Assembly: GCA_965197275.1 (NCBI GenBank)
Contig: CBDAMQ010000029.1
Coordinates: 186,001-250,000, forward strand
Direction of reading: 5' to 3'
Length of the DNA: 64,000 bases
DNA from: DASCOT01 sp965197275
GTDB lineage: Bacteria > Acidobacteriota > UBA890 > WLXD01
The translations under genes were made by a program, and so were the position numbers. Below, in pieces: positions 43,567-51,996 of this stretch (the stretch's first letter is position 1; every line of letters starts with the position of its first letter). A model generated the notes under the pieces. That model worked only from the letters and a program-made list of their open reading frames with translations. It had not been told where the DNA came from and searched no databases.

Positions 43567-43669
43567 TTCTTCTTGTTGCTGAAGTCGGCACGGGTGTACG
43601 ACCAGGCAGATACGTCGCCGGACTCGAAGCCGTCGGCGAAAATCGGTGCCGGAATCTCGAACTCGAGCG
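43567..43669 (-). repeat. Direct repeat copy A (FADGFESGD-coding)
   Basis: About 100 bases nearly identical to 44057-44160, coding for the FADGFESGD region. The high DNA identity points to a recent duplication. Confidence 0.8.
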
Positions 43670-44056
43670 AGTCGAACCCGTCCGACCCGGTCTTGAACTT
43701 GCCGTCGCCGAGCCGGAACGAGTCGAAGAAGCCGGTGGTGTTGTCCAGCACCAACAGGTCGGCGGTGAAGGTGCCCTTGGCGTTCTTGACCGCCCTTGCT
43801 GCCGTTCGTTGCCCCGATCTCGCAGAACACCGGGATGAGGTCCGCCTCGAAGGGATCGATGATCGCCGGCACCGGAGCGATGGACTCGAAGCTCGGAAAC
43901 TGGTTGACCGGGCACGCCGGAGAGCTGAAAAGGGTGCTGTTGCCGGCGTTGCCAGGTGGTAGCTCGTCGCCCCCCACGGTGGCAAAGAGCGGCTGCGGGC
44001 GGGTGCGCTCGGAGGAATCGCGGCCGCTTGCGCATGCTGTCGTTACTCGATCACCC

Positions 44057-44160
44057 TGTTTCTTCTTGGTGAACTCGGTGCGAGTGTACGACCAGGCGGA
44101 GATATCGCCGGACTCGAAGCCGTCGGCGAAGATCGGTGCCGGAATCTCGAAGTCGAATTC
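44057..44160 (-). repeat. Direct repeat copy B (FADGFESGD-coding)
   Basis: Second copy, 490 bases from the first, ending 28 bases before the IS boundary. Confidence 0.8.
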
Positions 44161-44188
44161 TGCCGCGTACGTAGCCGGTCTTCTGGAA

Positions 44189-44213
44189 TGGAGTTGACCC
44201 GGTTTCGTGGACA
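44189..44213 (+). repeat. IS left terminal inverted repeat
   Basis: Pairs with 45530-45554 in inverted orientation; about 20 of 25 bases match. Confidence 0.75.
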
Positions 44214-44242
44214 CCTTATGGCTAGGGCCAAAGGAGTCCGCG

Positions 44243-44557
44243 ATGCGAAGAACACGACCACCGTATCCGCCCGAGTTTCGCCGGCAGATCGTTGAGCTGG
44301 CGCGAGCAGGGCGCAGCGTGCAGGAGCTTGCCGAGGAGTTCGAGCCCTCGTACTGGACGATCCGCACATGGATCAAGCAAGCGGACCGAGATGACGGGCT
44401 CAGTGCCAACGGGCTGACGAGCGAGGACCGAGAAGAACTACGACGGCTACGCCGAGAGAACCGCCAGTTGAAAACGGAGCGGGAGATCCTGGCAAAAGCC
44501 GCGGCCTGGTTGTCTCGGGAGACCGGCACGGTACCCAAGAAGTCTTCGGGTTCGTGA
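44243..44557 (+). CDS. IS3-family transposase OrfA
   Basis: A 104-residue OrfA with a helix-turn-helix (PEFRRQIVELARAGRSVQEL, then YWTIRTWIKQ) and a C-terminal leucine-zipper-like helix (LRRLRRENRQLKTEREIL). It binds the IS ends and is normally fused to OrfB by frameshifting. AAGGAG precedes the ATG by six bases. Its stop overlaps the OrfB GTG by four bases (GTGA), so coupling rather than slippage may be used here. Confidence 0.92.
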   Translation: MRRTRPPYPPEFRRQIVELARAGRSVQELAEEFEPSYWTIRTWIKQADRDDGLSANGLTSEDREELRRLRRENRQLKTEREILAKAAAWLSRETGTVPKKSSGS

Positions 44558-45549
44558 GAGTTCGCCAGGCCTGCTACCCGATCGCCACGATGTGCCGAGT
44601 GCTGGAGGTCTCCACCAGCGGCTACTACGCGTGGCGCGACCGCCCGATCAGCGCTCGAGCGCGACGTGACGCTCAGCTGCGAGCTCGCATCGAGACGATC
44701 CACCAGGCCAGCCGTGCCACCTACGGCATGCCCCGGGTGCATGCCGAACTGGCAGCCGACGGTGTCCGGGTGGGACGTAAGCGAGTGGCTCGTCTGATGA
44801 GCCAGGCAGGGCTTGAAGGCGTCAGCCGACGGCGCCGTGTTCGAACGACGCGTCGAGGCTCCGATGCACGGCCAGTACCGGATCTGGTGAATCGGGACTT
44901 CACGGCCGATGCGCCCGATCGTCTCTGGGTCGCCGACATCACGTACGTGTCGACATGGTCTGGGTTCTTGTACCTGGCGATCGTGATGGATGCCTTCAGT
45001 CGTCGGGTGGTGGGCTGGTCGATGGCCAATCACCTGCGCGCCGAGTTGGTGCTCGAAGCACTCAACATGGCGATCTGGCAACGCCGTCCTGACAGCGTCA
45101 TCCACCACTCCGATCAGGGCACGCAGTACACCTCGATCGCCTTTGGCAAGCGGTGCCGTCAACTCCGCGTGCGTCCCTCGACCGGGTCAGCTCGCGACTG
45201 CTACGACAACGCCCTGGCCGAGAGCTTCTTCGCGACGCTCGAGACGGAGTTACTGTGGCGGGAGCGCTTCAAGAGCCAGGCCGAAGCGCGGATGGCAGTG
45301 TTCGAGTTCATCGAGGGGTTCTACAACCCGCGCCGTCGCCACTCCGCGCTCGACAACGTGTCCCCGATCGTCTACGAGAGGAGGTACTCCGAGACCCGAT
45401 CTTCGGCGGTGGAAACTGCCGTGTCCATGCAGATCGCTTCGCGATCCGCACAGCCACTTGGAAGCCGCTCCGCGGCTCCCACAGGTTCCCACCGCACTAC
45501 TGCTACGACCTCAAATCCAAGCGTTCAACTGTCCACCGAAACGGGGTAA
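44554..45549 (+). CDS. IS3-family transposase OrfB (DDE integrase core)
   Basis: A 331-residue rve-type transposase. The DDE triad is in LWVADITYVS (Asp), IHHSDQGTQYTS (Asp) and NALAESFFATLE (Glu). The HTH_21 region RATYGMPRVHAELA precedes it. The GTG start overlaps orfA. The last 50 residues, after PIVYERRYSE, are low in complexity and cover two DNA hairpins; they are probably not conserved. Confidence 0.94.
   Translation: MRVRQACYPIATMCRVLEVSTSGYYAWRDRPISARARRDAQLRARIETIHQASRATYGMPRVHAELAADGVRVGRKRVARLMSQAGLEGVSRRRRVRTTRRGSDARPVPDLVNRDFTADAPDRLWVADITYVSTWSGFLYLAIVMDAFSRRVVGWSMANHLRAELVLEALNMAIWQRRPDSVIHHSDQGTQYTSIAFGKRCRQLRVRPSTGSARDCYDNALAESFFATLETELLWRERFKSQAEARMAVFEFIEGFYNPRRRHSALDNVSPIVYERRYSETRSSAVETAVSMQIASRSAQPLGSRSAAPTGSHRTTATTSNPSVQLSTETG
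45432..45477. repeat. Two perfect short hairpins at the IS 3' end
   Basis: GATCGC-ttc-GCGATC at 45432-45446 and AGCCGC-tcc-GCGGCT at 45463-45477, each with a six-base stem and three-base loop, lie inside the poorly conserved tail of orfB. Confidence 0.65.
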
Positions 45550-45554
45550 CTCCA
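45530..45554 (-). repeat. IS right terminal inverted repeat
   Basis: Inverted partner of 44189-44213; it begins five codons before the orfB stop. Confidence 0.75.
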
Positions 45555-45608
45555 ACACTCAAGAGACATAACCAATTGATACTAAGTTGTTTAGCCGGCT
45601 TCTCCGTT

Positions 45609-46061
45609 TCAGCCTGCCGCCCCCGGTGCGTGATACAGCATCACATAGACGATCAGCCCCGTCACGGAGACATAGAACCAGATCGGGAACGTCCAGCGGG
45701 CAAGGGCGGCGTGCTGAGTGAACCGCTCGCGCAAGGCTCGTGTGAGCGTCCAGATGACCATGGGCGCGGCGATGATCGCCAGAACCGTGTGGGACACCAG
45801 GATGGTCATGTACACGGTGCGCACGATGCTGCCCTCATGCCCGAAACGCGTCGTGCCGATGTGATAGTGGAGGGTCAGGTAGAGGACCAGAAACAGCGCG
45901 GTCGAGGTGCAGGCGCCGAGCATGCAGGCGCGGTGCGGGGCGATGCGCCGAGCGCGGATAAAGCGGTAGCCGTTCAGCAACAGCAGCGCGCTGGTGGCGT
46001 TCAGCCCGGCGTTGATGCCGGGGAGGGCACGGACCCACTCGGGAGCAGTTTCCATTGGCAC
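45609..46061 (-). CDS. DUF420 membrane protein (CtaM/YozB-like)
   Basis: A 150-residue membrane protein with four helices and conserved histidines (PHRACMLGA, LTLHYHIGTTRF, VSHTVLAI). DUF420 includes CtaM of Gram-positives, needed for heme a-type oxidase assembly. It follows cyoE and ctaA on the same strand, which supports that role. The start is a GTG with AAGG upstream or an ATG two codons later. The IS lies 55 bases beyond its stop. Confidence 0.85.
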   Translation of the reverse strand: MPMETAPEWVRALPGINAGLNATSALLLLNGYRFIRARRIAPHRACMLGACTSTALFLVLYLTLHYHIGTTRFGHEGSIVRTVYMTILVSHTVLAIIAAPMVIWTLTRALRERFTQHAALARWTFPIWFYVSVTGLIVYVMLYHAPGAAG

Positions 46062-46083
46062 AACCAGCCTTGATGGTGCTGCG

Positions 46084-46977
46084 TCAGATGAGCTGTCGGT
46101 CGATCAGCATGAGGGCGAGCAGGATCGGCAGGTAGATCAGCGAGTAGAGGAAGGCGGCGCGGTCGGTGCGTCGTGAGGGTGTCGAAGCGGCGCGCACGGC
46201 GCTGGCCAGAAAGCCTACCCCGAGGACCACGGACCCCACCAGGTAGACGCTTCCGGTGGCGCCGGTCCAGGCCAGCGAGGCGGACACCGGAATGAGCGCC
46301 AGGCAATAGAGGATCATGTGGCGATAGGCGACCGGGTCGACCTCCTGAACCCCGACCATCACCATGCCGGCGTTGCGGTAGTCGTCGCGGAACAGGCGGG
46401 CAATGGCCAGGAAGTGCGGCATCTGCCAGAAGAAGAGGATGGCGAACAGCACCGCCGCGGTGCGATCGAGCTGCCCGGTGGCGGCCGCCCAGCCGATCAT
46501 CGGCGGGGTGGCGCCGGGAATCGCACCAACGAGCGTACATAGCCAGGACAGGCGCTTCAGCGGCGTATAGACGAAGACGTAGAGCAAGAATCCCCCGGCG
46601 CCGAGTGCCGCAGACAGCAGGTTCACCTGCAGCGCCAGGATGGCTACGCCGCCGACTGCCAGCGTGGCTCCGAAGAGTCCCGCCGGGGCGGCCCACAGGC
46701 GGCCCGCCGGCAGCGGGCGATCACGGGTACGCCGCATCAGGGCGTCGATCTTGCGCTCGTACACCTGGTTGAGGGCGTTTGCCCCGCCGACGACGAGAAT
46801 CGTGCCGAGCAACGCGGAGGCAAGGGACAGCAGCGTCGCGCTCGGTCGCGGCGCCAGCAGGAAGCCGGCGCCGGTGGTGGCGAGCACGAGCGCGCTCAGC
46901 CGGGGCTTGGTGAGCGCCAGGTAGTCGGCCATGCGCGTCGGGGGACTGCTGGCGGCCGGGGCTGACGACGTCGTCAA
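46084..46977 (-). CDS. cyoE: Protoheme IX farnesyltransferase (heme O synthase)
   Basis: A 297-residue UbiA-family prenyltransferase that adds farnesyl to heme B. The key motif NALNQVYERKIDALMRRTRDR holds the Asp/Asn-rich binding site, the second is LRPxxR-like YTPLKRLSW with GAIPGATPPMIGW, and FFWQMPHFLAIARLFRDDYRNAG is diagnostic of CyoE/CtaB. Eight or nine helices. It overlaps ctaA by four bases and makes the substrate for it. Confidence 0.95.
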   Translation of the reverse strand: MTTSSAPAASSPPTRMADYLALTKPRLSALVLATTGAGFLLAPRPSATLLSLASALLGTILVVGGANALNQVYERKIDALMRRTRDRPLPAGRLWAAPAGLFGATLAVGGVAILALQVNLLSAALGAGGFLLYVFVYTPLKRLSWLCTLVGAIPGATPPMIGWAAATGQLDRTAAVLFAILFFWQMPHFLAIARLFRDDYRNAGMVMVGVQEVDPVAYRHMILYCLALIPVSASLAWTGATGSVYLVGSVVLGVGFLASAVRAASTPSRRTDRAAFLYSLIYLPILLALMLIDRQLI

Positions 46978-47948
46978 GCGACTGCTCCGGACACTTGGCG
47001 TGCGTCGGTGGTCGCGGGTGTTGCCGGCAATCGGCGATGCACGCGGGCGGTGAGTACCACCAGGCTACAGAGCAGCAAGGCGCCGCCCAGAACATGCGCC
47101 GTGGTCGTGGTCGTCTCCAGCCGCGACAACACGCTGAGCGTGCCCAAGAGGATCTGAAGGGCAACGCAGCCGAGTGCCGCCAGCACCGGACGGCGGAGCT
47201 CGGGCACCTCCGGGTATCGCGCCCAGGCTCGTTCGGCCAGCAGGAACACCAGCGCGGTGACCACGATGGCACCGACGCGGTGCGACATGTGTAGTGCGAC
47301 CGCGCTGTTCGTGAGATCGGGTAGTAGCTGTCCGTTACAAAGCGGAAAGTCGGGGCAGGCGAGACCGGCTCCGGTGTGGCGCATGGCGGCGCCGAGCAGG
47401 ATCTGCACGTAGGCCACGGTGGTCGCAATCGCAGCCAGATTTCGCAAGTCGCCGGCTGGAATCGACGGTCGTTCGCGGGCGGCACGCCAGCCCGGCGAGG
47501 TGACCACCGCCAGCAAGGTGACGATCGCCAGAAACAGCATTGCGGTGCCCAGGTGGGAGGTCGATACCACCGGCGGCAGCAGCCAGATCACGGTGATACC
47601 GCCGAGCAGCGCCTGCACGATCACCGTGCTGAGCGCCAGCCATCCGAGTCGTCGCACCCACGCCCTCGACTCGCGACGCGACACCCAGAAGGCCAGCGCC
47701 GCCGTCATCAGGCCGACCGCCCCGGCGATCATGCGATGACCGTGCTCGTAGAAGATTCCGCCTACCATGGGCGGGAACAGCATGCCGTACGACAGTGGCC
47801 AGTCGGGCACCGCCAGGCCCGAGTCGGTGCTGGTCACCAGGCCGCCAGCCACGATCAGCAACAGCGTTGCAGCAGTCACGAGCAAGGCGTACCGGTGCAA
47901 CCAGCCGCCGGCCGTCTCCTGGTGCGCGCTCATGCTGATCTCGATCAT
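46974..47948 (-). CDS. ctaA: Heme A synthase (COX15/CtaA)
   Basis: A 324-residue membrane protein that oxidises heme O to heme A. Seen are the first-helix motif GGLVTSTDSGLAVPDWPLSYG, the heme-ligand histidines in YEHGHRMIAG, TSHLGTAMLF, MRHTGAGLACPDFPLCNG (with the Cys pair) and LHMSHRVGA, and eight helices. Its presence implies an a-type oxidase elsewhere in the genome. A second ATG (MSAHQ) five codons on is an equally good start. Confidence 0.94.
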   Translation of the reverse strand: MIEISMSAHQETAGGWLHRYALLVTAATLLLIVAGGLVTSTDSGLAVPDWPLSYGMLFPPMVGGIFYEHGHRMIAGAVGLMTAALAFWVSRRESRAWVRRLGWLALSTVIVQALLGGITVIWLLPPVVSTSHLGTAMLFLAIVTLLAVVTSPGWRAARERPSIPAGDLRNLAAIATTVAYVQILLGAAMRHTGAGLACPDFPLCNGQLLPDLTNSAVALHMSHRVGAIVVTALVFLLAERAWARYPEVPELRRPVLAALGCVALQILLGTLSVLSRLETTTTTAHVLGGALLLCSLVVLTARVHRRLPATPATTDARQVSGAVA

Positions 47949-48100
47949 CCCGAAACGACGTCGGCGCCCCGTGGTGTGGGGCGCCGACGAGGAAAGCTGG
48001 ACTGTGCCTGGTCGCAGCGCGCTGTGAATCTAGTCGCTGCGCCAGGCCGGCGTGCGGGGGTACCCGCGAAGCTAATGTCTGCCGCGGCGTGTGGGGTGGG

Positions 48101-48880
48101 TCAGTTCCCGCCGAAGCTGATGCCTGCCGCGGCCGTCTCGTTGGGAGCCACGGTGATGCTCTGCGTCTGTGTTCCCAGCGTCTCGTGCCACGCTTCGATG
48201 ACGTAGTCGCCGGGCGGCAGGTTCTCGATCGAGAAGCTACCGTCGGCGCCCGACACGGCGAAGTACGGATGGTCGAAGACGTTGATGAACGCCGACATCC
48301 AGGGATGGACGTCACAGCGCGCCGGAATTCCGACCTCGGCGTTGTCGAACACCTTCTCGATGGTCATTCCAGCGAGCGGCTGCGCCTGGTTGAACGCCGC
48401 GTTGTCGTTCGGCTGGACGTTGACGTTGTGGAGCGTGTCGTCGTCGTTGAGGATCATCAGCGTTTGACCGGCGCGCAACGCGACGACATGCGGATTGTAG
48501 ATACATCCGTTTTGGCCCATGGTGGCTGCGCCGTCGGCGGCCGGGAAGGCGTAGCCCTCGAGCCCACTGGCGACGTGCACGACAACGTTCATGAGGCCGC
48601 CAGCGGCGTCTGTCATCACCGGCGAGGTCATCACCGTGTCGCTGTGTGCCAGCTGACAGAACGGGTCGGCTGCCATCTGGATGGTCTCGGCGGCCGGGGC
48701 GTCACCCGAGAACATCACCGTGCCGCTGATGCCGCCAGCGTCGCTCAGGTCAGGAGCGGTCGCTGCCGGGGCGCTGGTATCCGGGGTCGGCGCGGCCGCG
48801 TCATCGCCGCCACCGCCGCACGCGGCGACGGTGACAAGCGCGATCATTGCGACGACCGCCGCGAACTTTCGCTGCTGCAT
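48101..48880 (-). CDS. Cupredoxin-like lipoprotein with carboxypeptidase-regulatory-like tail
   Basis: A 259-residue lipoprotein (signal VVAMIALVTVAAC, then a Gly/Ala/Pro/Asp spacer). The middle resembles type 1 copper proteins of the methylamine-utilisation-like group: LHNVNVQPN (His) and RCDVHPWMSAFI (Cys, His, Met). The C-terminal 60 residues form a carboxypeptidase-regulatory-like beta sandwich (DGSFSIENLPPGDYVIEAWH). GGAG sits six bases before the chosen ATG. Lying between the bc complex and heme A genes, it may carry electrons or deliver copper to the oxidase; that is inference. Confidence 0.82.
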   Translation of the reverse strand: MQQRKFAAVVAMIALVTVAACGGGGDDAAAPTPDTSAPAATAPDLSDAGGISGTVMFSGDAPAAETIQMAADPFCQLAHSDTVMTSPVMTDAAGGLMNVVVHVASGLEGYAFPAADGAATMGQNGCIYNPHVVALRAGQTLMILNDDDTLHNVNVQPNDNAAFNQAQPLAGMTIEKVFDNAEVGIPARCDVHPWMSAFINVFDHPYFAVSGADGSFSIENLPPGDYVIEAWHETLGTQTQSITVAPNETAAAGISFGGN

Positions 48881-48958
48881 TGTCAACTCCTAGGGCGATT
48901 CCCATCGCCGCGCCGGGATCGGGCAGCGCTCGGAAATCCGTTCAGAATTACGACCTAG

Positions 48959-48964
48959 ATTATG
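48959..48964 (-). promoter_or_regulatory. Candidate -10 box of the cupredoxin lipoprotein gene
   Basis: CATAAT on the minus strand, about 78 bases before the ATG, with no good -35. The rest of the 48881-49019 spacer shows only the hairpin noted next. Confidence 0.3.
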
Positions 48965-48983
48965 CCCTGATCGGGCCGTGGTT

Positions 48984-49001
48984 GCCCGCCTGTCTGCGGG
49001 C
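48984..49001 (-). terminator. Hairpin after the octaheme cytochrome gene
   Basis: GCCCGC-ctgtct-GCGGGC forms a perfect six-base stem about 20 bases past the stop of the cytochrome gene. No T run follows, so it may be a processing or attenuation element instead of a classic terminator. Confidence 0.35.
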
Positions 49002-49019
49002 GCAAGCTATGCTCGGTTG

Positions 49020-51923
49020 CTAGTTGCCGATGCTCATGATGAAGGCAACCAGGGCATCGATCTCTACCTGTGGATCGTTGCCCAGCGGCGCCCAGTAGCC
49101 GCGGCCGGCATCCAGGCTGGCGTAGAACTGCGGCATATTGGTGCCGGGCTGTAGGCTCTGTGGGTCCTTGATCCACATATCCAGCCAGTCGGGTCGCAAC
49201 CGTCCGGCCGCCAGGGCGAGGTCGGGGGCCCACTGAGTCGGGGGTACGCGCGGCTCCTGATCGCCCTGGAAATGGCACGAGAAGCACTGCAACGAGCCGC
49301 GTTGATCAGCGGCCAGGACCGCACCCTCGCGCACCAGGTTGGCCGGATACTCATGCGCCGTGGTGAACGTCTCCTCGAACGGGTAGGGGGCCTCGTCGAG
49401 TGCCGCGAAGTAGGCGGTCAGCGCGTTGAGGTCCTCGTCGCTGAACTGGAACGTCGGCATCCGCACCTCGAGCCAGGGCCGCACGACGGTCGGCTCGTCG
49501 AAGAAGCGGTACAGCCACGTGGGTTGCACCCGCGCCCCTTCGGATCGCAGATTCGGCGGCCCGAACACCAACCCGGCCGCATGGCTGGCTACTTCGCCGG
49601 ATCGCACTTTGGCATCGGCGATGACATCGCGAATGGCGCCGCCGCGATCTTCGAGGATGTGGCAGCCGCGACAGTTGTAGATGTCGGCGATGTGGCGTCC
49701 CTTCTCGATTGCGAGCCTCGCCGGCGTCTGCGCCGGCATGCCTTCGGTGGGGACTTCTTCGGCCGTGAAGCCGAGAATCGCCGTGGAGATCGCTTCGATC
49801 TCCTCTTCGTTCAGGTCGAAGCTCGGCATGCGCAGCATTTCCTCGGCCGAACGTACGCGGCCGTCGTCGTAGCTGCGCGGCGCGCGCATTTTCTGCTCGA
49901 GGAACTCGCGGCGCTCGTGTTCCATGTCGCGCAGACCGAAGTCCAGGCGCGTGACCGGCTTGCTGCCCCAGTCCGACAGGCTCGTGCCGATGCGGCCGGC
50001 GTTCTCGAAGCCTGGGATCAGGTGGCAGCCCGAGCAGCCGTAGCGAGTGATGAGCCGCTCGCCGAGGTAGGCACGCGTCTGGTCCTCGTCCATCGACTCG
50101 ATGCGGGCGGTGGCTTCGTCGCTGGGCAATTGCGCCCGCAGGTACTCGAGCGCGACCTCGTCGCGGAGTTCCGCATCGACGGTGGGCACCTGCGGGTCTT
50201 CCCAACCGGGTCGCTGGATGCCGACCAGGTATGCGGTGATGTCGGCGGCCTCCTGCGAGGTCAGCCGCAGATCGGGCATCACCGTTTCGTCCCAGTAGTG
50301 CGTCGGGTTGCGAACCCAGGTATAGAGCCAATCGGGGTTGACCTTGCTACCCAGGCCACTGAGGTTCGGACCGTGGTGACGGTAGCCGCTGAAGCGCGCT
50401 GTCTCGCCCAGTTGGCCGCCTTCGGCGTCGTCGTCGGCAGGCTCGTCGCCGATCATGTGGCAGCCCATGCAGCCGACCGTACTGAACAGCCTGTCGCCGC
50501 GCGTGGCGTTGCCGGCCGGGGCGCTTTCGAGCTCGATGTCGGTAGTGTTGTCGAACAGGTAGGTGACGATGCTCTCGGCCTCTACCTTGTTTCGCTCCGT
50601 CCAGTAGGTGTCGGAAGTGTTGGCGAGGTTGAAGAACCTCGGCATGCGGGTTTCCGGACGATAGCTCTTCGGGTCCATCACCCAGTTGTAGGCCCACTCG
50701 AAATCTGTCTTCGATCCCAAATGCGACAGGTTCGGCGCCGGCTTGCGGCGATCGTCGAAGCGATCGATCTGATGACAGCCATAGCACCCGAGCTTCTCGA
50801 CCAGCTCGATGCCGTATTCGACCCGCGGGGCATCCGGTAGCCAGGTGTCGTTGCCATGGCAGCTCAAGCAGCCTGCCTCGGTCTCCCCGGACGGCCGCAT
50901 CGGCCACTCCCACAGGTGGGTGGGCTCCCAGCCGTACTCGTGCTCCCAGCGCTCACGCTCGCTCTCGTTGTCGGGCGTGTGCACGGCGTTCAGGAAGCTC
51001 GTGGCGTGTCCTTTGCCACCGTGGCACGAAGAACAACCGAACTGGGCAGCCGGGTGCACGGCGTTGTCGGCAACGAACAGGTCCAGACGGGGGTGCGTCG
51101 TGAACGGCTGTTCGCTGGTTGCGTAGTCGGTCGAGGCGGCGCCCAGGTGGCATGACTGGCAGCGATCGACGCGCGGCGCATCGGTGAAGTTGAGATCGAA
51201 GCGCACGTTGTTCAGCACCACCTGATTGATTCGCACCGAGGGGTTGAAGCTATCCATGAACGGTGCATTGCGCAGGTAGTAGACCCAGTTGAAGCGCAGC
51301 TCGTCCACTCTGCCTTGGAGGCGATCGATCTCGCGGGTCATCGCGATGATCTCGCTCTGCGCGTCATCGCGCGCACCCGTGAGGTCAGCGAGGTCGGCCT
51401 GCAGCACGTCTCTCTCGGCGGTCAGCTCCTCGACCTCGGCGGAGTACTGCTGCACCTCGGCGATCGAGGCGTCCAGCGAGGCGCGCTCGCGGGCCGAGCC
51501 TTCGTCGCCGTCGTGCTTGCGGGCTTCCTCGAACTCCCAGCGCCGTGCGTCGTACGTGGAGCGTGCGAAGCGCAGGTTCTGATCGGCGAGGTCGAAGCGA
51601 CTCTGGATACGCCCGAGCTCGCTCTCCAATTCCGCCAGCTGGGCAGTCTGGCCGGAAAGTGTCTGTTCCCCGGTGTCGCGTTGCTGCCGCAGCAGCGTCA
51701 ACTGCTGCTGGTCGACGCCCGCCTGCTCACCGGCGAGCTGCTGCTGTGTGGCCTCGCTCTCGAGTACGCGGAACTGACGCTGATACGACTTCCACGGCCG
51801 CGCGTAGTCGTCCCACACCATCCACAGGACGCTCAGCAGGCTCGCGATCGCAATCAGCCCGAACCACAGGTTCAGGCGGTCGACGTCGCGCGCGTATACG
51901 CCCCTACGCCTCGGCTTGGCCAT
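49020..51923 (-). CDS. Octaheme cytochrome c subunit of the Rieske/cytochrome b complex
   Basis: A 967-residue protein with an N-terminal membrane anchor (LNLWFGLIAIASLLSVLWMV), a long coiled coil (about 55-220) and eight CxxCH heme sites: CQSCH, CSSCH, CLSCH, CYGCH, CMGCH, CSGCH, CRGCH and CFSCH. The later part repeats a mono-heme cytochrome c unit, each with a distal Met (ETRMPRFFNL, ETVMPDLRLT, VRMPTFQFSD, GTNMPQFYAS). It is last in the bc operon and takes the place of cytochrome c1. GGGGA precedes the ATG. Multiheme c subunits of bc complexes are known from Planctomycetota such as Kuenenia. Confidence 0.92.
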   Translation of the reverse strand: MAKPRRRGVYARDVDRLNLWFGLIAIASLLSVLWMVWDDYARPWKSYQRQFRVLESEATQQQLAGEQAGVDQQQLTLLRQQRDTGEQTLSGQTAQLAELESELGRIQSRFDLADQNLRFARSTYDARRWEFEEARKHDGDEGSARERASLDASIAEVQQYSAEVEELTAERDVLQADLADLTGARDDAQSEIIAMTREIDRLQGRVDELRFNWVYYLRNAPFMDSFNPSVRINQVVLNNVRFDLNFTDAPRVDRCQSCHLGAASTDYATSEQPFTTHPRLDLFVADNAVHPAAQFGCSSCHGGKGHATSFLNAVHTPDNESERERWEHEYGWEPTHLWEWPMRPSGETEAGCLSCHGNDTWLPDAPRVEYGIELVEKLGCYGCHQIDRFDDRRKPAPNLSHLGSKTDFEWAYNWVMDPKSYRPETRMPRFFNLANTSDTYWTERNKVEAESIVTYLFDNTTDIELESAPAGNATRGDRLFSTVGCMGCHMIGDEPADDDAEGGQLGETARFSGYRHHGPNLSGLGSKVNPDWLYTWVRNPTHYWDETVMPDLRLTSQEAADITAYLVGIQRPGWEDPQVPTVDAELRDEVALEYLRAQLPSDEATARIESMDEDQTRAYLGERLITRYGCSGCHLIPGFENAGRIGTSLSDWGSKPVTRLDFGLRDMEHERREFLEQKMRAPRSYDDGRVRSAEEMLRMPSFDLNEEEIEAISTAILGFTAEEVPTEGMPAQTPARLAIEKGRHIADIYNCRGCHILEDRGGAIRDVIADAKVRSGEVASHAAGLVFGPPNLRSEGARVQPTWLYRFFDEPTVVRPWLEVRMPTFQFSDEDLNALTAYFAALDEAPYPFEETFTTAHEYPANLVREGAVLAADQRGSLQCFSCHFQGDQEPRVPPTQWAPDLALAAGRLRPDWLDMWIKDPQSLQPGTNMPQFYASLDAGRGYWAPLGNDPQVEIDALVAFIMSIGN

Positions 51924-51996
51924 CCGTTTCCCCTTGCTCGGTCATCGCCCTTGCTCCGTGCACGACGTTGTCGGGCGTGCCCTCGCCCCCTGGCAG

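Larger units (their letters stand above)
43515..44188 (-). pseudogene. Remnant of a secreted-protein gene with two FADGFESGD motifs
   Basis: On the minus strand an open frame enters from the IS boundary at 44188 and encodes EIPAPIFADGFESGDISAWS, then a Cys-containing region, and shifts frame near 43790-43800 (…EIGATNGS into KNAKGTFTADLLVLDN), ending with a second EIPAPIFADGFESGDVSAWS and a stop at 43515. The 5' end is missing: nothing resembling it lies beyond the IS at 45555-45608. The motif is a known short C-terminal signature of secreted proteins in several Gram-negative phyla. No function can be given. Confidence 0.7.
44189..45554 (+). mobile_element. IS3-family insertion sequence
   Basis: A 1366-base element with orfA and orfB and imperfect inverted ends: TGGAGTT at the left (44189) and its complement at the right (45554), with about 20 of 25 terminal positions matching. 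No flanking target duplication is seen (left flank ends ggaa, right flank begins acac), which fits an insertion followed by deletion. It cuts the remnant gene on its left. Both reading frames are intact, so it may be active. Confidence 0.9.

Noticed and set aside
43438..45162. A 574-codon minus-strand open frame
   Set aside because: Most of it is antisense to the IS3 orfB; only the part left of 44188 is a real, decayed gene.
47335..48315. A 326-codon minus-strand frame bridging ctaA and the cupredoxin gene
   Set aside because: Out of frame with both real genes, which have clear motifs.
49272..50840. A 522-codon plus-strand frame over the octaheme cytochrome gene
   Set aside because: Mirror of the minus-strand codons; the heme motifs on the other strand settle the coding strand.
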